From the NCBI GenBank assembly GCA_948524275.1, contig CAOSLI010000001.1:310001-374000 (forward strand): a stretch of 64,000 bases of DNA, read 5' to 3'. Both the position numbers and the translations under genes were made by a program. Positions 25,986 through 34,412 of the stretch are shown here, in pieces. This DNA is from an uncultured Clostridia bacterium (GTDB taxonomy: Bacteria; Bacillota; Clostridia; TANB77; CAG-508). The notes beneath the pieces were generated by a model. The model ran no database searches and had not been told where the DNA came from. It saw only the letters and a list, made by a program, of their open reading frames with translations. How positions within the stretch are numbered: the stretch's first letter is position 1; the number at the start of each line of letters is the position of its first letter.

Positions 25986-26330
25986 ATGAAAATAATAAAA
26001 AGCGAGAATGCTGTTAGAGGCAAAAATAGTGAAAAATGTAAAACACTTGAATATTCATTTGAAGACAAAGATATTGATTTAGGAGTTGAAATAATCACTG
26101 GAAGATATCCAGAGAGTGGGTATTGTAAAAATCTTGTAAGTAAAGAATTAATATACGTACTTGAAGGAGATGGAACATTGTGCTTTGAAACTGAAAATAT
26201 ACAATTTTCAGTAGGAGATGCTATTTTGATAGATAAAGATGAAAAGTATTATTATAATACTAATTACTGCAAAGTTTCTATGACATGCACTCCAGCATGG
26301 ACACAAGAACAACATATATTAGTGCAATAA
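25986..26330 (+). CDS. Cupin domain protein
   Basis: 114 residues with a single beta barrel. YVLEGDGTLCFE and FSVGDAILIDKDEKYYY match cupin motifs 1 and 2. The expected histidines of motif 1 are largely missing, so metal binding is doubtful. Family members bind sugars, small acids or act as isomerases; no function can be given. Ribosome-binding site aggaggt is strong. Confidence 0.7.
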   Translation: MKIIKSENAVRGKNSEKCKTLEYSFEDKDIDLGVEIITGRYPESGYCKNLVSKELIYVLEGDGTLCFETENIQFSVGDAILIDKDEKYYYNTNYCKVSMTCTPAWTQEQHILVQ

Positions 26331-26364
26331 AAGAATTTAATTATTTTTAAAGGAGGAAAAGGTT

Positions 26365-26622
26365 ATGGAAGAAAGAATAGTAAAACCTTTTACAATGTGG
26401 AGACATTTTAAAGGAACACATGCTATGGTAATTACAGTGGCAGAACATAGTGAAACAGGAGAGAAGATGGTTGTATATTACTGTATGGATAATGAAGGAA
26501 AGACAAATCATAAGGATGGTATTTATGCAAGACCATTACATATGTTCTTATCTGAGGTTGACCATGAAAAGTATCCAGATGTTAAACAAAAATATAGATT
26601 TGAATTAGTAAAAGATCAATAG
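26365..26622 (+). CDS. DUF1653 family protein
   Basis: 85 residues matching DUF1653 throughout: MWRHFKGTHAMVITVAEHSETGE, ARPLHMFLSEVD and the C-terminal RFELV. These small SH3-like proteins are frequent in gut Firmicutes and often sit beside NUDIX or ADP-ribose genes. Function unknown. It has an excellent ribosome-binding site (aaaggagg) and a terminator. Confidence 0.85.
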   Translation: MEERIVKPFTMWRHFKGTHAMVITVAEHSETGEKMVVYYCMDNEGKTNHKDGIYARPLHMFLSEVDHEKYPDVKQKYRFELVKDQ

Positions 26623-26634
26623 AATAAGATTTAT

Positions 26635-26664
26635 AGACAGATGATTTTGAATTATCTGTCTTTT
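26635..26664 (+). terminator. Intrinsic terminator after the DUF1653 gene
   Basis: An 8-bp perfect stem (26635-26642 with 26654-26661), an 11-nt loop and TTTT. It overlaps the -35 of the next promoter. Confidence 0.6.
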
Positions 26665-26674
26665 ATGTTATAAT
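26647..26674 (+). promoter_or_regulatory. Predicted sigma-A promoter for the fragment and NUDIX gene
   Basis: TTGAAT (26647-26652), a 16-nt spacer and TATAAT (26669-26674). Confidence 0.5.
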
Positions 26675-26705
26675 CATATTAACAAATTTTGAGAGGTGTT
26701 TAATA

Positions 26706-26777
26706 ATGAGTAAATATGAACCATTATGGAAGTATTTAAGAGATAATAAGAAAAAAAACTATAAATTAGTTTTATAA
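26706..26777 (+). pseudogene. 23-codon fragment of a small protein gene
   Basis: An ATG with a good ribosome-binding site (gagaggtg) encodes a 23-residue peptide beginning MSKYEPLWKYLRDNKKKNYK. This looks like the N-terminus of a common small uncharacterised Firmicutes protein of about 70-100 residues; recall of that family is from memory only. The frame stops just before the ribosome-binding site of the NUDIX gene, so the rest was probably deleted. Confidence 0.45.
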
Positions 26778-26796
26778 ATTTATAGGAGGTTTTAGC

Positions 26797-27231
26797 ATGA
26801 ATAAAAATTATGTAGTAATAATGTTGTTTAATAAAAATTGTGATAAATTGTTATTAGTCAGGAGAAACAAGAGACCTTATAAAAATTGTTGGAATGGAAT
26901 TGGTGGAAAAATTGAGGAAAATGAGACTCCTATTGAAGCTGCTAAAAGAGAATGTATGGAAGAAACCAATATTGCTATGCAAAATCCAAAACTTTTGGTA
27001 ACATATATATATCCTGAAACAAATATAATGAATAGTAATACAAAATTAAATGTCATATATGATTTTGTTCAAGAAGTAGCAGTTAACGACAATGATGAAG
27101 GACATTATGAGTGGAGAAATGTTGAATTTGTTATGGATACTTACAATCAAGAAATTGCAGGACTGTCAAACTTAAATCAATTTGTTAAAGAAATTTTTGA
27201 TTTAGAGAATATTAAAAAGTTTTATGAATAG
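26797..27231 (+). CDS. NUDIX hydrolase, MutT-like
   Basis: 144 residues. The NUDIX box is complete: GGKIEENETPIEAAKRECMEET (about residues 39-60, described as G-x5-E-x7-R-E-x2-E-E). The N-terminal strand VVIMLFNKN and KLLLVRR are typical of 8-oxo-dGTP-type hydrolases, which clean the nucleotide pool. It is unrelated in detail to the NUDIX gene at 21564. Strong ribosome-binding site (ataggagg). Confidence 0.88.
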   Translation: MNKNYVVIMLFNKNCDKLLLVRRNKRPYKNCWNGIGGKIEENETPIEAAKRECMEETNIAMQNPKLLVTYIYPETNIMNSNTKLNVIYDFVQEVAVNDNDEGHYEWRNVEFVMDTYNQEIAGLSNLNQFVKEIFDLENIKKFYE

Positions 27232-27267
27232 TAAAGATGATTTTTGAATAATTTTATTAAAATAAAA

Positions 27268-27303
27268 TTAAGACAATACTTTTCAAGATAGTATTGTCTT
27301 TTA
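27268..27303. terminator. Bidirectional terminator between NUDIX and ORF6N genes
   Basis: An 11-bp perfect stem (27270-27280 with 27290-27300) with T-rich flanks on both sides. It serves the + strand NUDIX gene and the - strand ORF6N gene. Confidence 0.7.
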
Positions 27304-27306
27304 GTA

Positions 27307-28263
27307 TTACAAGTTAATAATCTTTTCTATAATTTCTATATCTTCTATTTTGTTAATTCCAAAACACTTCTTTCCTAAATCTTTTATAGAAGCTCCTAAA
27401 TGATACATCTCTTTATTATCTATTATAATAAACCTATCATGAAATTTATTCGTTTTAGCAACTTTAAGAATAGGATATTCTTTATTGAATTTTTTAACAT
27501 CTAAATTTTCAATATTGGTTTTATCCGATGTTAAAATAACAACTTCCACATTGATGTTCTTTTTAGCTAACATTTTCAAAACACTGTCATCAACATAATT
27601 GTCTATAATTAAAATCTTATTATTTGCTCTTTTTATAATATCTATGATTAAGCTATAAGCATCATATATTTGACCATCAAAAAATATTCTCTGTTTAATA
27701 TTTTCTTCTAATTGTAATTGATTAAAGACTTCATCAAATTTTTTATCATGTTCTAATAATTTGTATTCCATACTTGTTAATCTTTCAAAGACCTGTCCAT
27801 TAATCATTAAAAATTTTCTCATTTCAACAAAAGCATCCATAATATTTATACTTACTTGAATAGCTATATCATTTTTTAATAGTCCTGATAACATAGCAAT
27901 TCCTTGCTCTGTAAAAGCATAAGGTAGATATTTACGATGCTTACCTCTACCTATATTTTCGTTTAAGGTCGCAAATTGCGACCTTAAAGAATTATCAATA
28001 TTCTCTTGTATAGTATCTGGGTTTAAGGTGACATTTTGGCACCTTAAAGCTTCATATTCTTTATCTGTTAATTGAAAACAGAAATTTTTTGGAAATCTTT
28101 GTTTATTTCTATTCACAGTTTCATTTATTCTTTTAGTAGGATAATGATACAACATTGCAACATCACTATCTAACATAACTTGTTTTCCTCTTATAGTATA
28201 TATTAAATTTTTGATATCATCATTATTTAATTCATATTGAATTGTTAATTTATTTTCTTCCAT
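27307..28263 (-). CDS. ORF6N domain protein with C-terminal PLD-like domain
   Basis: 318 residues. The ORF6N DNA-binding domain, known from phage regulators, is at the N-terminus (YTIRGKQVMLDSDVAMLY, KRFPKNFCFQL), and KYLPYAFTEQGIAMLSGLL closes it. From about residue 200 there is a phospholipase-D-like half: KILIIDNYVDDSVLKML and KFHDRFIIIDN, where HxK is replaced by H-D-R, so the nuclease activity of PLD proteins is unlikely. It lies convergent to the cassette genes. Two short palindromes in the middle of the gene are described separately. Confidence 0.85.
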   Translation of the reverse strand: MEENKLTIQYELNNDDIKNLIYTIRGKQVMLDSDVAMLYHYPTKRINETVNRNKQRFPKNFCFQLTDKEYEALRCQNVTLNPDTIQENIDNSLRSQFATLNENIGRGKHRKYLPYAFTEQGIAMLSGLLKNDIAIQVSINIMDAFVEMRKFLMINGQVFERLTSMEYKLLEHDKKFDEVFNQLQLEENIKQRIFFDGQIYDAYSLIIDIIKRANNKILIIDNYVDDSVLKMLAKKNINVEVVILTSDKTNIENLDVKKFNKEYPILKVAKTNKFHDRFIIIDNKEMYHLGASIKDLGKKCFGINKIEDIEIIEKIINL

Positions 28264-28357
28264 AAAATCACATCCTTATACTAAATTACAGATATTTTAG
28301 CATATTATGATTTATAATTATGTCGAAATTTGTCGAGAACAAAAATATTTTTTAAAT

Positions 28358-28397
28358 AAAAAAACTTACGATGCTAATTGCATTTCGTAAGTTTTTA
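28358..28397 (-). terminator. Intrinsic terminator of tRNA-Thr (GGT)
   Basis: On the - strand an 11-bp stem (28385-28395 with 28361-28371) with an inner ATGC/GCAT pairing is followed by a T run. Confidence 0.7.
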
Positions 28398-28400
28398 CGG

Positions 28401-28476
28401 TGGAGCCTATAACGGGAATCAAACCCGTGACCTCATCCTTACCAAGGATGCACTCTATCGACTGAGCTATATAGGC
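28401..28476 (-). tRNA. tRNA-Thr(GGT)
   Basis: 76 nt on the - strand with CCA encoded. Acceptor GCCTATA pairs with TATAGGC; anticodon stem CATCC/GGATG; loop TTGGTAA gives anticodon GGT; T stem ACGGG/CCCGT. The D stem has one G-T pair. Confidence 0.95.
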
Positions 28477-28548
28477 ATATAAATTGACTTAACATATTAG
28501 AATAAATTATATTATTATACTAAACAAATAAAATTGGCAATCTAAATT

Positions 28549-29202
28549 TTAAGTCAAGTTTTCAATATTCTTAGCAGTCTTTTTACGAATTCTCTGGATA
28601 GCATTATCAACAGACTTAACACCAGAATTAAGGCTCTCAGCAATTTGAACATAGCTTTGACCCTCAATAAATCTATTTAAGACTTGTTTTTCAAAAGAAC
28701 TTAGGTTTTCATCAATAGCCTTTTCAACACTCTTATAATATTCATTTTTAGTAATTGTATCTAAAGGATCTTCAACACTATTGCTAACATCAAGAATATC
28801 TAGCAAAGGAGTTTGCTCATCACCATCCTCATTTTCAAAAGAAGGAGTGTTTAGTGAAACATAAGAATTAAGAGGCAAATGTTTTTGTCTATTAGAACCT
28901 TTAATAGCAGTTATGATTTGTCTTTCAATACACATATTAGCAAAGGTTTTGTAAGAATTATCTTTATCAGGATTAAAAGATTTAACTGATTTGAATAAAC
29001 CAACTAGACCTTCTTGAATAATATCTTCTTTTTCAGCACCATTAATATAATACTTGCTAACTTTCATATTAACAGTTTCCTTGTATCTGCTAATCAAAGT
29101 ATCTAGCGCAGTTTTATCTTCTGCATTAGCAAGTTTAACTAATTCTTCGTCATTCATTTTGTCATAATTTATTCCTTTAGAAAAGAAAACGTTGTGGTTC
29201 AT
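28549..29202 (-). CDS. sigH: RNA polymerase sigma-H factor
   Basis: 217 residues. Region 2 (LISRYKETVNMKVSKYY, then EDIIQEGLVGLFKSVKSFNP and KTFANMCIERQIITAIK) and region 4 (LSSFEKQVLNRFIEGQSYVQIAESLN, KSVDNAIQRIRKK) match SigH, the early stationary-phase and sporulation sigma of Clostridia and Bacilli. The start at 29202 gives a 15-residue leader before MNDEELV; that internal Met is a possible alternative start. A consensus sigma-A promoter lies upstream. tRNA-Thr follows 72 nt downstream on the same strand. Confidence 0.92.
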   Translation of the reverse strand: MNHNVFFSKGINYDKMNDEELVKLANAEDKTALDTLISRYKETVNMKVSKYYINGAEKEDIIQEGLVGLFKSVKSFNPDKDNSYKTFANMCIERQIITAIKGSNRQKHLPLNSYVSLNTPSFENEDGDEQTPLLDILDVSNSVEDPLDTITKNEYYKSVEKAIDENLSSFEKQVLNRFIEGQSYVQIAESLNSGVKSVDNAIQRIRKKTAKNIENLT

Positions 29203-29239
29203 ATCTTAGTACATGCTCCTTAAGCTTATTTTCAAGTGT

Positions 29240-29268
29240 ATTATATTTGTAAAAACCTAGATTGTCAA
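29240..29268 (-). promoter_or_regulatory. Consensus sigma-A promoter of sigH
   Basis: On the - strand TTGACA (29268-29263), a 17-nt spacer and TATAAT (29245-29240). Confidence 0.75.
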
Positions 29269-29275
29269 TATTTTA

Positions 29276-29304
29276 TTGCGATTTTGTTGAAAATATGATA
29301 TAGT
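29276..29304 (+). promoter_or_regulatory. Predicted sigma-A promoter of rqcH
   Basis: TTGCGA (29276-29281), a 17-nt spacer and TATAGT (29299-29304). It is divergent from the sigH promoter, with 7 nt between the two -35 boxes. Confidence 0.6.
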
Positions 29305-29358
29305 TTAGCTATAAAAAGGAAATTATTTATAAGATGTTTTAAATGAAAGGAAAAGTAA

Positions 29359-31194
29359 ATGGCTTTTGATGGAATAACTTTAAAGAAGATAGTAAGTGAA
29401 TTGCAAATATTAGAGGGAGCAAAGGTGAATTATATATATGAACCAGATGTGAGTACCATTGTAATAGGACTTTACAATGGTATTAAATATGCACTTAATA
29501 TAGATGTTTCTGCTAATAACTATAGAATAAACTTAACAACAAAAGCTAAAGCTAATCCACTTATACCACCAAATTTTTGTATGCTACTTAGAAAGTATTT
29601 AGAAGGAAGTAAGATAACTAAAATTTATATGGAAGGTTTAGAGAGAATTTGCTATATAGATTTTGAATGCTTTAACGAAATTGGTGACAAAGTAGTAAGA
29701 ACACTTGTAATAGAACTAATGGGCAAATACAGTAATGTGATATTAGTAAAAGATAATATGATAATAATTGATGCTTTAAAAAGGTTTGACGGTACTTACA
29801 AAGAAAAGACTACCAAAGATAGTAACATACTAGATAGTAATGTGGTTTCAGATAAATCAAGAGACATTATGCCTGGAAGACATTATATTAAGCCAGACTC
29901 AGAAAAGAGAGAATTTGAAGACATATCAGAAGAAGAGTTTATTACACTAATAAATGAGTCAGGTGAAAAAACGCTAGATACAGCAATTGTAAATCTTGTA
30001 AATGGAGTAAGTATGCAATTTGTAAAATCAGCATTAGAAGAAAATAAACTTTCAAATACAATAGCAAATTCTAGCATAAAGAGCTTATATAAATATATAA
30101 ATGAAGTGCTTGAAAATAATTGTCAAAATGCCATGATAAAAGATTACAAAAATGGCTATATAGTAAAATTAAAGACAGAACAAAAAGAAAATATAATAGA
30201 CGAACATGTACAAGAAAAAGAGGCTTCAAATATATATAATAATTTACAAGCAAATTTTGTGCTTGATGACTTTTATTTAAAAAAACAAGGCGAAGAAGAA
30301 TACAAGAATTTTAGAAATAGTTTACTAAAAATATTAAGTAATACTTTAGATAAAATTGTAAGAAAATTAGACAACATAAATGAAAAGATAAAAGCATGTG
30401 AAGATATGGAGCAAAATAAAATAGCAGGTGAATTATTACTTAGCAATATTTATAGATTTACAGAAAACTATGAAAAAGCAAAAGAGCCAGGTATAATATT
30501 AATTACAGAAGATACAGAGTATGTAGAACTCAAAAATTATTATGATGATAATAAACTATTAAAAATAAAAATTAATCCAAAACTTACAATATCAAAAAAT
30601 GCTGATAAATATTTTAAAAAATATAATAAAGAAAAAAACACACTAGAAGTAACCAAAATCCAAAAAGAGCAAACACAAAAGGAATTAAATTATATAGAAT
30701 CTTTGGTTTATGAGTTAGATAATTGCAAGACAATAGAAGAGATTGATGAAGTCTACAATGAAGTAACCGAAAATATACTGTTTACTGACTTAAAATTAAA
30801 TAGAAAAGAAAAAAAGACAAATAAAAAAGATGTATCAATGCTAGATAATTATATGAAACTTAAAGTTGATGATTATGACGTATTTATTGGAAAAAATAAT
30901 AAGCAAAATGATTATTTGACATTAAAGGTAGCTAAGGACAATGATTACTGGTTTCATACGAAAGATATCCATGGAAGCCATTTAATATTAAAATGTAACG
31001 GACAGATGCCAAAGGAAGAAACAATAATAAGATGCGCAGAGCTTGCAAGTTATTATAGTAAGGCAAAATTTTCATCAAATGTGCCAGTCGACTATACTCT
31101 AGCTAAGTATGTAAAAAAGCCAAAAGGAACACCGCCAGGCTATGTAATATTTACAAATAATAAAACTGTGTATGTAAATCCAAGTAATGGATAA
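29359..31194 (+). CDS. rqcH: RqcH (NFACT family) ribosome quality-control protein
   Basis: 611 residues. The NFACT-N domain starts MAFDGITLKKIVSELQ; a long coiled coil occupies about 290-470; and NFACT-R/DUF814 carries DYWFHTKDIHGSHLIL. RqcH binds 50S subunits with stalled peptidyl-tRNA and adds C-terminal alanine tails. Older annotations call these fibronectin-binding proteins. It ends KTVYVNPSNG, a typical family ending. The ribosome-binding site is gaaagg. Confidence 0.93.
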   Translation: MAFDGITLKKIVSELQILEGAKVNYIYEPDVSTIVIGLYNGIKYALNIDVSANNYRINLTTKAKANPLIPPNFCMLLRKYLEGSKITKIYMEGLERICYIDFECFNEIGDKVVRTLVIELMGKYSNVILVKDNMIIIDALKRFDGTYKEKTTKDSNILDSNVVSDKSRDIMPGRHYIKPDSEKREFEDISEEEFITLINESGEKTLDTAIVNLVNGVSMQFVKSALEENKLSNTIANSSIKSLYKYINEVLENNCQNAMIKDYKNGYIVKLKTEQKENIIDEHVQEKEASNIYNNLQANFVLDDFYLKKQGEEEYKNFRNSLLKILSNTLDKIVRKLDNINEKIKACEDMEQNKIAGELLLSNIYRFTENYEKAKEPGIILITEDTEYVELKNYYDDNKLLKIKINPKLTISKNADKYFKKYNKEKNTLEVTKIQKEQTQKELNYIESLVYELDNCKTIEEIDEVYNEVTENILFTDLKLNRKEKKTNKKDVSMLDNYMKLKVDDYDVFIGKNNKQNDYLTLKVAKDNDYWFHTKDIHGSHLILKCNGQMPKEETIIRCAELASYYSKAKFSSNVPVDYTLAKYVKKPKGTPPGYVIFTNNKTVYVNPSNG

Positions 31195-31244
31195 TGTATA
31201 ACTAGATAAGAGGTTAAATTATTTATTTTTTTACATTATATAAC

Positions 31245-31273
31245 TTGAAAATGCCTTGATAGTGTAGTACAAT
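31245..31273 (+). promoter_or_regulatory. Predicted sigma-A promoter of der
   Basis: TTGAAA (31245-31250), a 17-nt spacer and TACAAT (31268-31273). Confidence 0.6.
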
Positions 31274-31300
31274 ACATATTAGTGAAAAGGAGAGTGAGAG

Positions 31301-32632
31301 ATGTCAAAACCAACAGTAGCAATAATAGGAAAGCCAAATGTAGGTAAATCAACATTCTTCAATTATTTAGTTGGAGAAAGAAGAGCAATAGTTGAAGATA
31401 CCCCAGGAGTGACCAGAGATAGAATTTATGGTGAGACTAACTGGAGAGGCAAGAAGTTTACGATAATAGATACAGGTGGAATTGAAGAAAAATCCGAAGA
31501 TGTTATAGCAAGCCAAATGAGAATGCAAGCAGAAATTGCAATCGAACTTGCAGATGTTATACTTTTTATTACTGACATACAAACTGGTGTAACAAGTGTG
31601 GATAAAGAGATTGCATTAATGCTTAAAAAAGCTAAAAAAGAAATCATCTTGGTATGTAATAAAGTTGATGATTACAAAAAATTTCAGAGTGATTTATATG
31701 AATTCTATAATCTAGGACTAGGAGAGCCACATGCTATTTCATCAGCAAATGCACAAGGAATAGGAGATGTACTAGATGCAGTATATGAACATCTTCCAAA
31801 GGATGATGAAGATGAAAATGATGAGGATAAAATAAAAGTTGCAGTAATAGGAAAACCTAACGTAGGAAAATCTTCACTTATAAATAAAATTTTAGGAGAA
31901 AATAGACTAATCGTAAGTAATATAGCAGGAACTACAAGAGACGCTATTGATTCGGAATTTGAAAATTCGCATGGAAAATATATTTTTATAGATACAGCAG
32001 GACTACGCAGACATAGTAAAGTAGATGAGAAGATTGAAAAGTATAGCGTACTAAGAACTAGCTTAGCAATAGAAAGAGCAGATGTATGTATTCTTATGAT
32101 AGATGCAAATGAAGGTGTAACTGAGCAAGATGCAAAAATTGCAGGTGAGGCTCATGAATCAGGAAAAGCTGTTATTATTGCAATAAATAAATGGGACGAA
32201 TATGAAAAGGAAAATGGTACACTAGAACAATATACAAAAGATGTATATAATAAATTATCTTATCTTTCATATGCACCAATAGTATTTATATCAGCAAAAA
32301 CAGGACAAAGAGTAGATAAAATATTTGACATGATAAATGAAGTATCAAACAACAATGCAATGAGAATTCCAACATCAAATTTAAATGAACTTCTAGCGGA
32401 AGCAATAGCAATGGTACAACCACCAACAGATAAAGGAAGAAGACTTAAAATATATTATATGACTCAGGTAAGTACAAAACCACCAACATTTGCAGTATTT
32501 GTAAACAGCAAAAAGTTATTTCATTTCTCATATCAAAGATATTTAGTAAATAAATTAAGGCAAGAATATGGTTTTAATGGAACACCAATTAGAATGCTTG
32601 CAAGAGAAAAGAAAGATGAAGATGATGAATAA
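31301..32632 (+). CDS. der: Ribosome biogenesis GTPase Der (EngA)
   Basis: 443 residues with two consecutive GTPase domains and a KH-like C-terminus, an arrangement unique to Der. Each G domain has GKPNVGKS (about residues 9 and 183), DTPGVTRD or AGTTRDAID, DTGG or DTAG, and NKVD or NKWD. The protein acts in 50S subunit maturation. The order der-plsY-gpsA is conserved in many Clostridia. Ribosome-binding site aaaggagag. Confidence 0.97.
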   Translation: MSKPTVAIIGKPNVGKSTFFNYLVGERRAIVEDTPGVTRDRIYGETNWRGKKFTIIDTGGIEEKSEDVIASQMRMQAEIAIELADVILFITDIQTGVTSVDKEIALMLKKAKKEIILVCNKVDDYKKFQSDLYEFYNLGLGEPHAISSANAQGIGDVLDAVYEHLPKDDEDENDEDKIKVAVIGKPNVGKSSLINKILGENRLIVSNIAGTTRDAIDSEFENSHGKYIFIDTAGLRRHSKVDEKIEKYSVLRTSLAIERADVCILMIDANEGVTEQDAKIAGEAHESGKAVIIAINKWDEYEKENGTLEQYTKDVYNKLSYLSYAPIVFISAKTGQRVDKIFDMINEVSNNNAMRIPTSNLNELLAEAIAMVQPPTDKGRRLKIYYMTQVSTKPPTFAVFVNSKKLFHFSYQRYLVNKLRQEYGFNGTPIRMLAREKKDEDDE

Positions 32633-32658
32633 TATTAATTTATATGGAGGAAAATAAA

Positions 32659-33303
32659 ATGTTAAATTATATAGTAGTAGCGATATGCGCATATTTAATA
32701 GGAAGTATAAGTTTTTCAGTAATATTTACAAAGAAGTTTGCAGGATTTGATGTAAGAGAAAAAGGAAGCGGAAATGCAGGAACAACAAACGTATTAAGAA
32801 CAGCTGGAAAGACACCTGCAATATTAACTTTAGTGTGTGATATTTTAAAAGGAGTTTTTGCAATTTTATTAGCACTTTTAGTAGGTGAAATGGTAAAAGG
32901 TGATAGCGTAACAAGAGCAATACTTGTAGAAATTGCAGGTATATTTGTTATAATTGGTCATACATTTCCTGCATTCTTTAAATTTAAAGGTGGAAAAGGT
33001 GTTGCAACAGCTTTAGGTGTAATAATAATGATTAACTGGAGAATTGGATTAATCTGCTTAATATTTGCACTTATATTCATGGCAATATCAAGAATGGTTT
33101 CACTAGGATCAATTGCAGCAGGAGTACTTTTCCCAGTACTATGCATATTTAATAAAGCATACTACATAATAAGTAGTGATGACACCCATATGAGTTATAT
33201 TATATTTGCTATAATCTTAGGAGTAATTATAATATTTAATCATAGAAGTAATATAACAAGAATAGCTAATGGAACTGAAAATAAGATTAGCTTCAAAAAA
33301 TAA
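32659..33303 (+). CDS. plsY: Glycerol-3-phosphate acyltransferase PlsY
   Basis: 214 residues from the ATG at 32659, which has GGAGG 8 nt upstream; the earlier ATG at 32644 overlaps that ribosome-binding site and would add only a hydrophilic extension. Five or more transmembrane helices. The three PlsY cytoplasmic motifs are present: GSGNAGTTNVLRTAGK, GHTFPAFFKFKGGKGVAT and a late NHRSNI. PlsY transfers the acyl group from acyl phosphate to glycerol 3-phosphate, the first step of phospholipid synthesis. gpsA follows and supplies the acceptor. Confidence 0.95.
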   Translation: MLNYIVVAICAYLIGSISFSVIFTKKFAGFDVREKGSGNAGTTNVLRTAGKTPAILTLVCDILKGVFAILLALLVGEMVKGDSVTRAILVEIAGIFVIIGHTFPAFFKFKGGKGVATALGVIIMINWRIGLICLIFALIFMAISRMVSLGSIAAGVLFPVLCIFNKAYYIISSDDTHMSYIIFAIILGVIIIFNHRSNITRIANGTENKISFKK

Positions 33304-33328
33304 ATTTAATAGAAGAGGAGAAAAGCAA

Positions 33329-34324
33329 ATGAAGACAGTTGCAGTAATTGGAAGTGGAAGTTGGGGCGTAGCATTAGGACAGCACTTAGCGGAGCTAGGC
33401 AATAAAGTAAAGATATGGTCTTTTACTGAGGAAGAAAGAGACTTAATAAATAATGAACATAAATGCAAATTCATACCTGACTTAGTAATAAATGAAAATG
33501 TGGTATGCTCTAATGATATAAAAGAAGTTGTAGAGGGTAGTGATTTTATAATAAATGTAACACCTTCAAAATTTACAAGAACGACATTTAGAACATTTAA
33601 GGATTATGTAGGAGACAAGCCTATTATTATATGCTCTAAGGGATTAGAAGAAGCAACATTAAAAACATTAGATGAAGTGTTTATTGACGAAATGCCTAAT
33701 GTAAGAGTAGCAGCCTTGTCAGGTCCAAGCTATGCAACAGAGGTATGCAAACATATACCAACAGCAATGATACTAGCTTCAAAAGATGAAAGAATTCTAG
33801 AAGAAATACCACAAGTATTTTCTAATGAATATATGAGAATATATAAATCAACTGATATTATAGGGACAGAAGTAGGTGGTGCTATAAAAAATGTTATAGC
33901 ATTTTGCGCAGGTATTTGTGAAGAATTAGGCTTTGGAACAAATGCACAAGCAGCTTTAATTACAAGAGGATTAACAGAAATTGCAAGATTAGGCGTAAAA
34001 ATGGGTGGAAACCTTGATACATTTTATGGATTATCAGGATTAGGTGATTTAATTCTTACATGTTCAAGCGATGAAAGCAGAAACAGAAGAGCAGGTAGAC
34101 TTATAGGAAAAGGACTAAGTGTAGAAGAAGCAAAACAAGAGATAGGTATGACAATAGAAAGTGTTGACAATATTAAAACGGTAAAAGAATTAAAAGAAAA
34201 ATATGATGTTGATATGCCAATTGTGGATGCAGCATATGATGTATTATTTAATAATTTATCAGCAGAAGATGCAGCAAAACAATTAATGACAAGAAGATTA
34301 AAATTTGAATCAGAAGAAAAATAA
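33329..34324 (+). CDS. gpsA: Glycerol-3-phosphate dehydrogenase [NAD(P)+]
   Basis: 331 residues from the ATG at 33329, chosen because agaggag lies just upstream and the Rossmann strand VAVIGSGSWGVALG then starts at residue 3. An in-frame ATG at 33269 lies inside plsY. Conserved pieces include ALSGPSYATEV, the catalytic Lys in GGAIKNVIAFCAGI and LSGLGDLILTCSSDESRNR. The enzyme makes glycerol 3-phosphate from dihydroxyacetone phosphate for PlsY and PgsA. Confidence 0.96.
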   Translation: MKTVAVIGSGSWGVALGQHLAELGNKVKIWSFTEEERDLINNEHKCKFIPDLVINENVVCSNDIKEVVEGSDFIINVTPSKFTRTTFRTFKDYVGDKPIIICSKGLEEATLKTLDEVFIDEMPNVRVAALSGPSYATEVCKHIPTAMILASKDERILEEIPQVFSNEYMRIYKSTDIIGTEVGGAIKNVIAFCAGICEELGFGTNAQAALITRGLTEIARLGVKMGGNLDTFYGLSGLGDLILTCSSDESRNRRAGRLIGKGLSVEEAKQEIGMTIESVDNIKTVKELKEKYDVDMPIVDAAYDVLFNNLSAEDAAKQLMTRRLKFESEEK

Positions 34325-34412
34325 AATTGAATAAATATGCAAATATTGCTAATAATATAGTAAAAAATAGTGCTTAGAATATAAAAGTATAAGCAGAAAA
34401 AACGAGGTTTTT

